From: Panorpa germanica
Taxonomy: Eukaryota > Arthropoda > Insecta > Mecoptera > Panorpidae
Reading direction: 5' to 3'
DNA: 64,000 nt
Assembly (NCBI GenBank): GCA_963678705.1
Contig: OY783203.1
Location: forward strand, 30,672,535-30,736,534
The notes beneath the pieces are model-generated. The model was given only the letters and a program-made list of their open reading frames with translations. It ran no database searches and had not been told where the DNA came from. Positions 48,590-59,132 of the stretch are shown here, piece after piece (positions within the stretch are counted from its first letter, which is position 1; the number at the start of each line of letters is the position of its first letter). A program made the position numbers and the translations under genes.

Positions 48590-49640
48590 TAATTTTTTAA
48601 TTGATCTATATCCGCTACACTTTAAATTGATAAACTGTTTAATTAAATTTCCAACATCTTTTTTAAATTCATGGACTTTTTATTCTAAAATTTTTTTTTG
48701 CATTTCTTTACATTTTTTTATGCAGTTTTGTTGGTTAGGGTTTAAATTAAAGAACTGCTTCATTACATTTTAATTATCTTCGCGATTCTGACTTTAATGG
48801 GACCTTTTTTAAATTCATAGACTTTTTTTTCCTAAAATTTTTCTTGGATTTCTTAAATTTTTTTGATGCACTTATGTTCGTTAGGCTTTAAATTAAAAAG
48901 CTGCATCATTACATTTTAAATATCCACTCGATTTTGGTTTTTATGCTACCTTTTTTAAATTCATGGACTTTTTTTTCCTAAATTTTTTTGATGCAGTTAT
49001 GTTCGTTAGGCTTTAAATTAAAGAACTGCATCATTACATTTTAAATATCCACGCGATTTTGGTTTTTATGCGACCTTTTTTAAATTCATGGACTTTTTTT
49101 TTCTAAATTTTTTTTTTGATTTCTTGAATTTTTTTGATGCAGTTATGTTCGTTAGGCTTTAAATTAAAGAACTGCATCATTACATTTTAAATATCCACGC
49201 GATTTTGGTTTTTATGCGACCTTTTTTGAATTCATGGACTTTTTTTTTCTAAAATTTTTTTTGGATTTCTTGAAATTTCTTGATGCAGTTATGTTCGTTA
49301 GGCTTTAAATTAAAGAACCGCTTTATTACATTTTAATTATCTCCGCGATTTTGGTTTTTATGCGACCTTTTTTGAATTCATGGACTTTTTTTTTCTAAAT
49401 TTTTTTTTGGATTTCTTGAAATTTCTTGATGCAGTTATGTTCGTTAGGTTTTAAATTAAAGAACTGCATCATTACATTTTAAATATCCACGCGATTTTGG
49501 TTTTTATGCGACCTTTTTTAAATTCATGGACTTTTTTTTTCTAAAATTTTTCTTGGATTCCATAAAATTTTTTGATGCAGTTATGTTTGTTATGCTCTAA
49601 AATAAAAAACTGCATCATTAGATTTTAAATATCTACGTAG
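48590..49640. repeat. 146-bp tandem repeat array, about seven units
   Basis: The marker AATTCATGGAC (first unit variant AATTCATAGAC included) starts units at about 48665, 48812, 48958, 49083, 49229, 49375 and 49521, spaced 146-147 bp except for one short unit of 125 bp. Each unit also holds ATGCAGTTATGTTCGTTAGG and GCGATTTTGG. AT-rich and non-coding. It begins just after a DR1-like head (ACTAGCTGTTCGGCCCGTCG, 48511). Confidence 0.9.
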
Positions 49641-49844
49641 ATACTCAAAAAATTGCATTGCTCTTAAAATCATAAAAGTGAACCTTTTCATCATTTTTAA
49701 CAAGATTATAGTCTTCTTTCTATATGGAGATTTAATATATTGATATATCATAAACTAAAATACTTATTTAAAAATTAATAACATATTTGAAATCAGTGTT
49801 CAATTTTATATTAAAAACCGTTATAAAAATTAGTTATTTTTTTC

Positions 49845-49902
49845 TTCAATTTTTATGAAAAGTAAGAAGAGTATAACCTTCTTACTTTTCATAAAAATTG
49901 AA
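49845..49902. repeat. Perfect 25-bp hairpin
   Basis: Arms 49845-49869 and 49878-49902 are exact complements (TTCAATTTTTATGAAAAG, then TAAGAAG) around an 8-base loop. It sits between the tandem array and its inverted units. Confidence 0.9.
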
Positions 49903-50164
49903 AAAAAAAATTCGTTGGTTTTTTAATGGTTTTTAATGTAGTTTTGGATGCTGATTTCAAATCTGGAATTCATTTTTATGTAAGTCTTTTGGTTTACGAG
50001 ATATGACCATTTTAAAGTAAAAAAATAGTCGAAAACTTTACACGCAGATTACTCTAAACTATAACAGATAATTCAAAATGGATTTCAAATTTGGAATCAG
50101 CATAAAAAATTACGTTAGAAAACATAAATCAATTTTAAAAAATATAAACATTTTAGTTTTACGA

Positions 50165-50480
50165 AAAAAGGTCCATGAATTTAAAAAAGGTCGCTTAAAA
50201 GTCAGAAAAGCTTAGTTATTTAAAATGTAATGAAGCAGTTTTTTAATTTAAAGCATAGCGAACATAACTGCATCAAAAAATTTCAAGAAATCCAAAAAAA
50301 ATTTTAGAAAAAAAAAGTCCATGAATTTAAAAAAGGTCGCGTAAAAGCCAGAATGGCGGAGATATTTAAAATGTAATCAAGCAGTTTTTTAATTTAAAGC
50401 CTAGCGAACATAACTGCATCAAAAAATGTAATAAAACGGTCTTTTATTTTAGAACATAAGGAACATAACTGCATCAAAAC
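50165..50480. repeat. Inverted units of the 146-bp array
   Basis: Two and a partial unit in reverse orientation (CCATGAATTTAAAAAAGGTC at 50172 and 50319, 147 bp apart). With 48590-49640 they form a large inverted repeat centred near the hairpin. Confidence 0.8.
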
Positions 50481-50762
50481 TTTCAAAGAATGAAGAAAAA
50501 ATTAGAAAAAAAATGAGCATGAACTTAATAAAATGTAAACATCATTGCGCCTGACAGAGCGGCAACATTACTTACAAGCAAAATTTACATCACGTTGGAA
50601 CATTGTAATATAAGATTATAGTCTTCTTTCATCAAGAAAATAACAGAAAATTTATGATTTTTTAAAGTCTAAAAGTAAACCTTTTCATCATTTTTAACAA
50701 GATTATATCCTTCTTTCATCAAGGGTATTGACAAAAAAATATTTATGCTGAAATGTAAAATA

Positions 50763-51609
50763 CACTAGCTTTTACCCCCGTCGCAAGCGACGTCTGTCTT
50801 TTGTGTGTGGCTTGAACTTCATGTAAAAATTTAAATTCCACTTGAGTTTACCACCGTCGCAAAGCGATGACTTTTTGGCGTGTATGATTTGAATTCAATA
50901 AAATAATTCGTAATTACATTTCATATTTAACTCTATTTTTAAATTGAAATAAATAATAAACTCGCTCAATAATAAATTGACTAAAAAAAAATATTTTTTT
51001 TTTATCAAAATAAAAAATATTTTCAATTTATGCGTTATTTGACCAACTTTTTTTCAAAATTTGGGATTTTTTTTTTCGATTCGTAAATAAGTTACCAAGG
51101 TTAGCCTATATACAAAATTTCAACTTTCTAGCACAATTTTTACTCTCGGCAAACACTGCCCCCCGTGCCCCCAAATAAAATTTCGAAGTTTTGAATTTTT
51201 TTTTATTAATAATATACTTAATTATTCTAGACAGAATATGAACTTTCTACAAAGTTCTATACCGTGCCCCCGAATTTCTTCAACCCCCCGTTTTTCAATT
51301 TTTGAATTTCTAATTCTTGAGAAATGTCAGCATTGAGTACCTTAATACACATGCAAAATTTCAACTTTCTATCTTTTACGAATTAAAAGTAATACAGCAA
51401 AAAAGGGCTCACTTTTTTTTCAGTTTTTTCAAAATCACGGGTTTCCAGGAAATTCAGGGAAAAATCCGGGGACGCCAAAAGTCTTAGAATTTTTTTCTCT
51501 ACGAAATAGGCAATTTTCAAAAACATTGACGGAGCCGTTTTCGCGCTGCCATACAAAGTTTACTACCAAACATATAAGATCATAAATATACATTTGGAAC
51601 ATTATAAAT
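50763..51609 (-). repeat. Dispersed repeat DR1, copy 4
   Basis: It begins CACTAGCTTTTACCCCCGTC and ends TTTGGAACATTATAA. It lies directly before copy 5 in the same orientation; the two are alike across their length. Confidence 0.7.
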
Positions 51610-51611
51610 AA

Positions 51612-52404
51612 GACTGAGTTTACCTCCGTCGCAAAACGACGTCTTTTAGGCGTGTATCGTTTGAATCCAATAAAATAATTCGTAATTACATTTCATATTT
51701 AACTATTCTATTTTTAAATTGAAATAATAAATAAACTCGCCAACATATACATTGACACATAGTAAATTGACTAAAAAAATATATTTTTTTTATCAAAATA
51801 AAAAATATTTTCAATTTATGCGTTATTTGACCAACTTTTTTTCAAAATTTAGGATTTTTTTTTCGATTCGTAAATAAGTTACCAAAGTTAGCCTATATAC
51901 AAAATTTCAACTTTCTAGCACAATTTACTCTCGGCAAATACTGCCCCCGTGCCCCCAAATAAAATTTTCAAATTTTGAATTTTTTTTTAATAATAATATA
52001 CTTAATTACTCTAGAATCCAGAATATGAACTTTCTCCAAAGTTCCCTACCGGGCCTTCGAATTTCTAAAACCCCTCCTTTTTCAATTTTTGAGTTTCTAA
52101 TTTTTTAGAAATGTAGGCATTGAATACCTTAATACACATGCAAAATTTCAACTTTCTATCTTTTACGAATTAAAAGTAATACAGCAAAAAAGGGCTCACT
52201 TTTTTTTTAGTTTTTCCAAAATTACGGATTTCCAGGAAATTCAGGGAAAAATCCGGGGACGCCAAAAGTCTTAGAATTTTTTTCTCTACGAAATAGCAAA
52301 CTTTCAAAAACATTGACGGAGCCGTTTTCATTCTACCATACGAATTTCAGCAACAAACAAACATATAAACATATAAATATACAGTTGGAACATTATAATA
52401 TAGG
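51612..52404 (-). repeat. Dispersed repeat DR1, copy 5
   Basis: It begins GAGTTTACCTCCGTCGC and ends CAGTTGGAACATTATAATAT. Its end lies within about 10 bases of the decayed glycosyltransferase exon 1, so insertion of DR1 copies may have removed or displaced the rest of that gene. Confidence 0.7.
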
Positions 52405-52408
52405 ATCA

Positions 52409-52945
52409 AAATTTCAACTTACCTAAGTTCGGAGTACTTACCTTAGTTTAAAGTAGACACTTTTTTGTATTATTAAAAGACAATCTTTGAAATTATTTGT
52501 ATTATTAACATGTATTTCACTAGGGTTTCTAATTTTAGTAGACTCTCAGTTGGTATGTTTCACAGTTTTAACTTTCTCACTGTGATGTTATCATTAATAA
52601 TATCATCATCAGTACTAACTTTTATTTGCAAATAAAGTAAATGTAAAATCTTTTTCCTCATTAAAGGATATTTTGAACAATTGTTTTACAATCAAATAAA
52701 ACTATAAAGATACTATGAACAATACAATTACAATAAATACTCAAACTAAAACTGTAGTTATAAAATTTATAGTTAACTTTAAAAAGGAGTTTATTTGCAG
52801 TTGATTTACGTTCAATGATACACTTGGCTAAATAGTTTTAACAAATATACGTTCATAAGTAAAATAATAGAAAACGCAGCAAAATATTTACTGTGTGATA
52901 AATATTGAATATGTTTGCAAACAGTCTCACAGAAGTTTACACTTC
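52409..52945 (-). pseudogene. Decayed fourth glycosyltransferase copy (exon 1 and 5' flank traces)
   Basis: TTCAACTTACCTAAGTTCGG at 52411 matches the exon 1 end and GT splice donor of copy C (on the minus strand CTTAG|GTAAGT). Further up, 52640-52790 loosely follows the stem and membrane-anchor region, and 52874-52945 matches the shared 5' flank of copies A and B (AAAATATTTACTG, then GATAAATATTGAATATG). No open frame remains and no exons 2-6 were found between here and copy B. The call rests on short matches and order; it needs alignment. Confidence 0.5.
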
Positions 52946-53992
52946 ATATGTATTAAAGCTTCTAAGTCTCTAAAGTCTCTAAGATTCGTCTAAAGCATGT
53001 TGTCACATCATATTAGCAATTATGTATAGTGGTTCAAGAACATCTTTAAATGCCGATAATTATTTACAATTTATCAAAGAATTTTAATTCGCTATAGATA
53101 TAATATAGTATAGATGTAGAATTGTGTAAGATATATTTTTTTTATAAAATGTATTCTTTATTCAGGTTTATTTTATAGTTAATATACATTTAAAGCTGAT
53201 AATGATCCGCCTGAGTTATTAGCAACACAAATTACTTCTAAAATATTGTAAAATTTAAAAGCGAAGAAGACTCTATTCTTATTATTTAAATTAATAAAAA
53301 AATTGTTATGTATTTTCTTTTTTAATTTACGTTGAAAAGCAGAAACAACATATGTTTTAATATTAATAGATTTTTTCAATTTTTTTTTATACAATTTGAA
53401 ACTTGTCGCCATCTATTAAAGAAATATTTAAATAAATAATAATGGTTTAAATATTACTATACATTGTGGTACCCATGCCATTTACAAAACAATTTAGTTC
53501 AGCTATTCATTACTAGAGGTTTTGTCGTTAAGTGAATTAATATAAATATAACTAATTCATAGATTGAAATTATTTTTCCTAGAAACAGTTTATTCTGTAA
53601 TTCTATATTAAAAATTCTATATTAAAAACTAAAATATTGGTTTTCCTCTAAAATACGTATTTTAATACTGAATAATACATTGATTTACATATAATACACA
53701 ATATATACATTTTATTTTTAAAATTAATAATATATTATTTAGTTTATGATGCTTATTTTCATATAATACGTAAGTTACATACAAAATATCTATCTATTTT
53801 TATATATACTAGGTAAAGATAATTATTTTTCATTACGAGCCAATTATAGATTAATGTGTTTATGAAGATACATTTATACAGAGTCTTATAGAAGTAAATA
53901 ATTAATGATGTGCAACATTTTACTTGCGTAACATACGCACGTAAATTTGTATATATATAATAATACAAAATAATTTAGATGTTATGTTTAAT

Positions 53993-56506
53993 TTAAACAG
54001 TATTGGTAAGATTCACTAAAAGCCGCGTGTAAAGAGGAAGTTGACGTTTTTCTTCCAGCTCGTAACGAAGACTGTTTAGACCATCTGTAGAAGAGCGAGT
54101 GATGCTGGATTCCAAAAGTAGTGCCCTGTGTAAATAAAAATATTTTATTATTGTATTTTAATAATATGATAAAATGAATGCAGTTAATGCCATCTATAGG
54201 ATTTAATTTTGTCAAACGTTAAAAACTATATAAAACAATAGCGACACAGTGGCCAAAAGTATTTACGTCTAATGCCAAACTGCTGTTGGTGAATGAGAGG
54301 GACATCAGCAAATCGAATGCTGCTGATATAAATGCGTTTACAGATCAGTATTTGGCGGCTGGTATCAAACAAATTCATTAAAAGCATAATGCTTAGTATT
54401 GCATGGATAATCGTATCAGACAGGCAAATGAAAGGAAAGAAGACTGCATTGTGATTACTGTATGTTGGAATAGAAAATAGAAACGGAGACGCCTTCAAAA
54501 ATTCGAAATAGCCTGTACTGGCAACATGGTGCACACCTCTATCCACGCAACATTGTTATTGAATTCGTTTGATACGGTGCGTACAATGCTGACCTATGGA
54601 CGCGTACTTTAAGATGTGTATGCAACTGTATAAATTAATCTAACAGTTTTACCTCTCGTCATTAGGCTTTTCTGGTGCATGTCTCAGCATGGTATATTTG
54701 GATATATATGATGAATATCGTAAAATTTTGTATCCATGACTGTCAAGTCTACAAATAAAAATGTATTTAGCTTACAAGATGTTTTTTAAATCAAGATAAT
54801 AATTCATTTTTCTGTATAATTATTTTAATGTAAATATTAAAAATAATTTAAATTTTTTATTTACCTGCTAAACATATCATCATCTTCCCCTCCCCATCCC
54901 CAATACACATTAGAAAATCCATTTACATTTTTGAACTGGTAAGTTGGAATTGCACATACCCCGCCAAATAATTCTTTATAAAGCAATCTGAAACAGATCA
55001 ATTTAAATTTATCAGTATTTGTAGAAGACGTCAATCATTTTAATTTAACAATACATTTATTTTTCTAGAAAAAAAAAATGATTTTAATAATTATATTTCA
55101 GATATATTTTAGCCAATTACAGAATAAATACTTGTACTTTGACAGACTTTGTATTAATATCTTACGCATAATCAAAAACGTCAAGGTAACCACTCATGTG
55201 AAGAGCACTTTCTGGACAAGTGTACAAGCAGTGGTCGTTCTCAGGTAAAAGGTCAACGTCATGAAAGATGAAACAATCAAAATTGTGATCCTTAAGAGCT
55301 TCCACTACGCCACAATTAAAAAGAGTTGCTCTATTGAATAACCTGTCTTCAGTTTGTTCAACTAAGTACATTGTGTACTGAATTTGCTGCTTGATTAGGA
55401 ACTCATGTAAATTGTTGAGTAGCACTGACAGTTGTGACTCCCGGTTTCTAAAATAATATCAATTCCGTATTCACTCATTTGTTTGACGTTAAAGAAGTAT
55501 TTATGTTGACATAATTTTAGACATTATATAACCTTATAATAATTTGAACGATAATTTTGCAATAATTTGGTTTAAATATTTTAAATAAATGAAGTAAGCA
55601 ATATGTTACTTTATAGGAAATACAACGCCTGAACTGAGAGCAACACAAATAACTTCTTTTTTAAATGGTATTATAATTGTTTGTAATTCTAAGTAAATAT
55701 TTTCAGAGCATTTTATATTCATTTACACATTGTTGTTAATTACCTGTATGGTATTATAATTGCAACTCTGTCCCGAGCACGGCAAGATGGGGCATAGCTC
55801 CCTCCAGGTAGAACAAGTTTTCCTAATTTCTCCTCTACTTCATGCCTATCAACAATGGTTTTATTCACTGTGATGCTGCCCACTGAAAACATATTTCTGA
55901 TGTAAATTATACTTCTTATATTAGATTACATATTAATTACTTATTAGTAAATGATTTTAAGTGTATTTTGTTTAATAACAATGTAACAAAATAATGTTAT
56001 ACTTCGGTAAATTATAAAACTTTAACATCTCCCAAAAATTCGGCCAGTTTCATTTACCGGCTCATAAATTGGGGCTTTGCGAGTTGGTACGACCAAATGA
56101 ATTACAAATATCGAAACTTACCTAAGTTTGGAGGCACGGCTGGGCAATCTGTAATATTTCTGATATCTAAATTATTTGTAGTAACGTCTTCTATCTCAGT
56201 AGGGTTTTCCACGTTTCGTGAGTTGTCAACTGACACGTTTTCGTTTTCAATGTGTTTCTCTTTTGTAACAACATCCGTTTCATCTTTTTCTTCATTTTCT
56301 TTATCAATGTTTACCTCATTTTCTTTATCTGCTTCTTTTACACTTGATTCAGATTTTTTTTCGTTTAAAGTAAAAGGAAAATTATTTTCTTTAGGCTTAG
56401 ATATTCTTACCATAGATTTTGAAAAATGAAAATAAATTCCAAAAGATAGTGTGACCACAATTATTAATACACAAGCTATTTTAAACAAAACGCGCTTTGA
56501 ATACAT
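53993..56506 (-). CDS. Beta-1,4-GalT/GalNAcT family glycosyltransferase, copy C
   Basis: Golgi type II transferase of family GT7. Exons (5'-3'): 56506-56122, 55882-55744, 55447-55166, 54987-54865, 54748-54653, 54125-53993; 385 residues. Membrane anchor about residues 10-26, short acidic stem, then the catalytic domain with PYRNR, FNRAT, HDVDLLPEND (DVD 238-240), WGWGGEDDD (298-306), M330/H333 and C-terminal LYTRLLVNL. Leu275 occupies the donor-selecting position before FGGV, suggesting GalNAc rather than Gal transfer (inference from the beta4Gal-T1 Tyr289 precedent). Of the three copies it is closest to the family consensus and has the shortest stem. All introns are GT-AG, including intron 1. 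It lies downstream of the kekkon-type gene on the same strand, about 2.6 kb away. Confidence 0.92.
54246..54546. mobile_element. Possible Tc1-like end in copy C intron 5
   Basis: CAGTGGCCAAAAGTATTTA at 54247 resembles Tc1-family terminal repeats. A 106-codon minus-strand frame covers the rest but has no transposase motif, and the opposite terminus was not found. Confidence 0.25.
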
Positions 56507-57254
56507 TTTTCGAACTTACTATTTAAAATAATTTCTTATAACTAACTGCATCAATTTTTTGTAGCACAAAAAAAAAATTACCTGTAATAAAACACCTGAT
56601 CATATATTTACACAAATACACGTTGAAAAATATATATTGAAAATATTATTGTTTACAGACATAGTACATTAAAATTTACTGTCTGGAGAATAAAACAATT
56701 GTGGAATTTTTTTTTTAAGACAGCTCTTGCGACTTTATAATAATTTATTTATCTTAAAAATGCAACATTTTCATCATTTTTAACAAAAGTAATCTTTCTT
56801 CCAAATAATGAAGAAAAAAAGTCTTAGTTCACCGCCTAATCAGCATGCAACTACATAAGCACAAATAATAGTATATATGATTGCATACTGATCAGGCATT
56901 GTAATTTATAAACTGGGAGTGCCATCTATGAAACAAATTATTAACTTTATCTGTAACATCACTGCTACTGTTAATAGATGCCGCACTTTATGTTTAAATC
57001 AATTTATATTATTAATTTTTATTTTATTTTAAAACAACTTGATTAGCAAAAGAATAAATTATAAATGCGCCATCTATTAAGAAGTAGATAAGCAATTACT
57101 ATTAAAGATTAGTTTCACAGATAGCAATAATAGTTGATATAATGACAACGCCTGATCCGCATGCTACTATATATACACATACGTAAATATATTAAGAACA
57201 TTTATTTTTATTAATAATTATTATAAATTCCAATACATTAAAAAAAGCAGTGCA

Positions 57255-57288
57255 TTACGCTGATTACACTGCAATGTAATCAGCGTAA
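57255..57288. repeat. Perfect 14-bp palindrome with 6-base loop
   Basis: TTACGCTGATTACA and TGTAATCAGCGTAA are exact complements. It covers the stop codon of the candidate exon 57280-57332. Confidence 0.85.
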
Positions 57289-57332
57289 CTTAGGTTGCAA
57301 CTTCTCTAGGTACATCCAATTTGGTGTGACAC
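57280..57332 (-). CDS. Candidate terminal exon of unknown gene
   Basis: A good acceptor (TCCTTATTCACAG) is followed by an open phase-1 frame, VTPNWMYLEKLQPKLR, and a TGA. AATAAA motifs follow about 80 bases downstream on the same strand. The residue composition looks protein-like, but no upstream exon could be joined to it and I recognise no family. It could be an alternative 3' exon of the kekkon-type gene, the end of a small separate gene, or chance. Confidence 0.25.
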
Positions 57333-59132
57333 CTGTGAATAAGGACAAATGATGAGCAAGATATTATTTACTTATAATGGTTAATATTTGACGTTAATTG
57401 GTTAAATTAATTTATTAAAATATTATTTTAATTTACTTACAAACTCAAACGCTTTAATGCAACAAACTTTATATTTTATCGAAGTTCTAATGCCTTCTAT
57501 GTTTATGTTAGCTTAGAACTTTTATTTTTTAAGATTCTTCTTCATTTTAAGGTATGGTAATAAGGTAATAAGTATGGATACACTACCAAATATATTATTA
57601 ATGAATCGTAGAATTGGTGGTCCACACTTGCTCTTCACGCATGATTTGTCTGTTCATCTTTCCAGCTAGTTAAAAGTCTACGGTACAGTTAAGTCTTTAT
57701 AGAGTACAGTTATAAGAATTATATATGCAATAATCAAGAATTGAATAGTTCTTAAAAATAAACGTTCAATAATTATAATAAAAATAAGATAAATAATACC
57801 AAAATTCACATTTTTAAGATATATAATATGATATTTATTGAATAATGTCTAACAACAAATAGCTACATTGGCAGGAGCGATGCTCCGATTGTTTATTACT
57901 TAAAATTACAGATTAAAATATAAGTTATTATTACATTATATAGTTGGCAATATATATATATATATACAATTTTGAATTTAGGTTTTCTGGTTTCTGGGAT
58001 TTTCTACGGACACTAAGAAGAACATCAATAATACGATGTAAAAATAGGATCTTACAAATTCTAGTTCTAGATAGCTTATTGTTATGTAGGTATATTTGAA
58101 TATAAATGTATACTTGAATATATATTTAAAATGTATGAACAAGCATACATATACTAGTTGCCATAGCATATCAATTTATTCCAGAAGCGGAACCAATATA
58201 ATTCTATTTCTCTATTGAATAATATATTCATTTTAAATTATTTACATTAAGATAAATAAAATAAAATCTTCAACGTGTAACTTTTGTATCTAACAAGATG
58301 AGCTCCCAAAGACGGTTTTACCCGATCAGTTATAGGTACGCTAAAAATTGTAAAGGAAGCCCTAAAAGTAACACGTTTCAAGATATGAAACAAATCACAG
58401 AACAGAAGCTCGGACACAAAGACTGAGAATTCGTTACTTTAACTTTAAACCATTATTATTAAAATATTTTACACGTCTATTATTAAAATTATCGAATTGT
58501 TTGTTTTTGAACTCATCTTTGTAACCAGGATGAAATCCTGTTTATAAACTTACGTCAGTCTATATTTGTTTAAATTTTGTCTTAAATGTAATTTGATTGC
58601 ATTATAAATTATATACATACATATGTTTTTAAAATACATAAATGTAACTATCTGTGCACTTACAAAAAATGGATTTAAATAGAATAACCACTGTGATTTC
58701 TTTGATTAACTATTGATTTTAAACTTTGTAATTAAAGGCACTGTATTATGGAATCATCATTGTAAAATGATTGAGCCATTTCAAAAATTTAGTATTATAT
58801 AATTTAGTATTTACACATTGTATGTGTCTTTTATTATGAATTTTTAAATTATTTCGCCGTATTGTTTATTTATTAATTGTTGACATATACGAATTACACA
58901 CTAGCCACTAGTTAGTGGCTTTTAAATTAAATATTTGTTAATCTAAGATACACTCGAAAAAGAGTTGTGACCTGGATATTGGTCCTCAATGTAACAAATC
59001 ACTTTTGTTTTAAATCTTTCTAAACATAACAGCACAATATTTTATTTAATACTCTTAACACCATTCGCAGCACCATCAGACTTAATAAAAATATATTATA
59101 ATGGTCTTTACTATAACTAATTGAAGATACCC

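Larger units (their letters stand above)
47985..53992. other. Region between copies B and C
   Basis: It contains the copy B 5' flank, a 146-bp tandem array, a hairpin, inverted array units, two DR1 copies back to back, and traces of a decayed fourth glycosyltransferase exon 1. 52950-53990 is AT-rich with no recognised element; the frame 53179-53412 (77 codons, Lys/Asn-rich) is low-complexity and not supported. Confidence 0.7.
56507..59132. other. Intergenic region between copy C and the kekkon-type gene
   Basis: The part nearest copy C holds the shared 5' flank (about 56590-56665). TTTATT at 59041, 58864 and 57838 (AATAAA on the minus strand) could end the kekkon transcript. A 34-bp palindrome and a possible small exon lie at 57255-57332. 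The remainder is AT-rich, with an (AT)n run at about 57953-57965. Confidence 0.6.

Noticed and set aside
48590-49640. Regularly spaced array considered as CRISPR-like
   Set aside because: Adjacent 146-bp units without unique spacers, in a eukaryotic intergenic region.
49845-49902. Hairpin considered as a microRNA precursor
   Set aside because: Fully perfect AT-rich stem with an 8-base loop inside a repeat array; microRNA precursors normally have mismatches and longer loops. Better explained as an inverted repeat.
53179-53412. 77-codon Lys/Asn-rich minus-strand frame
   Set aside because: Low-complexity AT-driven composition with no splice or domain support.
54226-54546. 106-codon minus-strand frame in copy C intron 5
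   Set aside because: No domain; it lies beside a Tc1-like terminal motif and ends within intron sequence.
58298-58426. 42-codon plus-strand ORF (MSSQRRFYPI...)
   Set aside because: Short, opposite the probable 3' UTR of the kekkon-type gene, and without a recognisable family.
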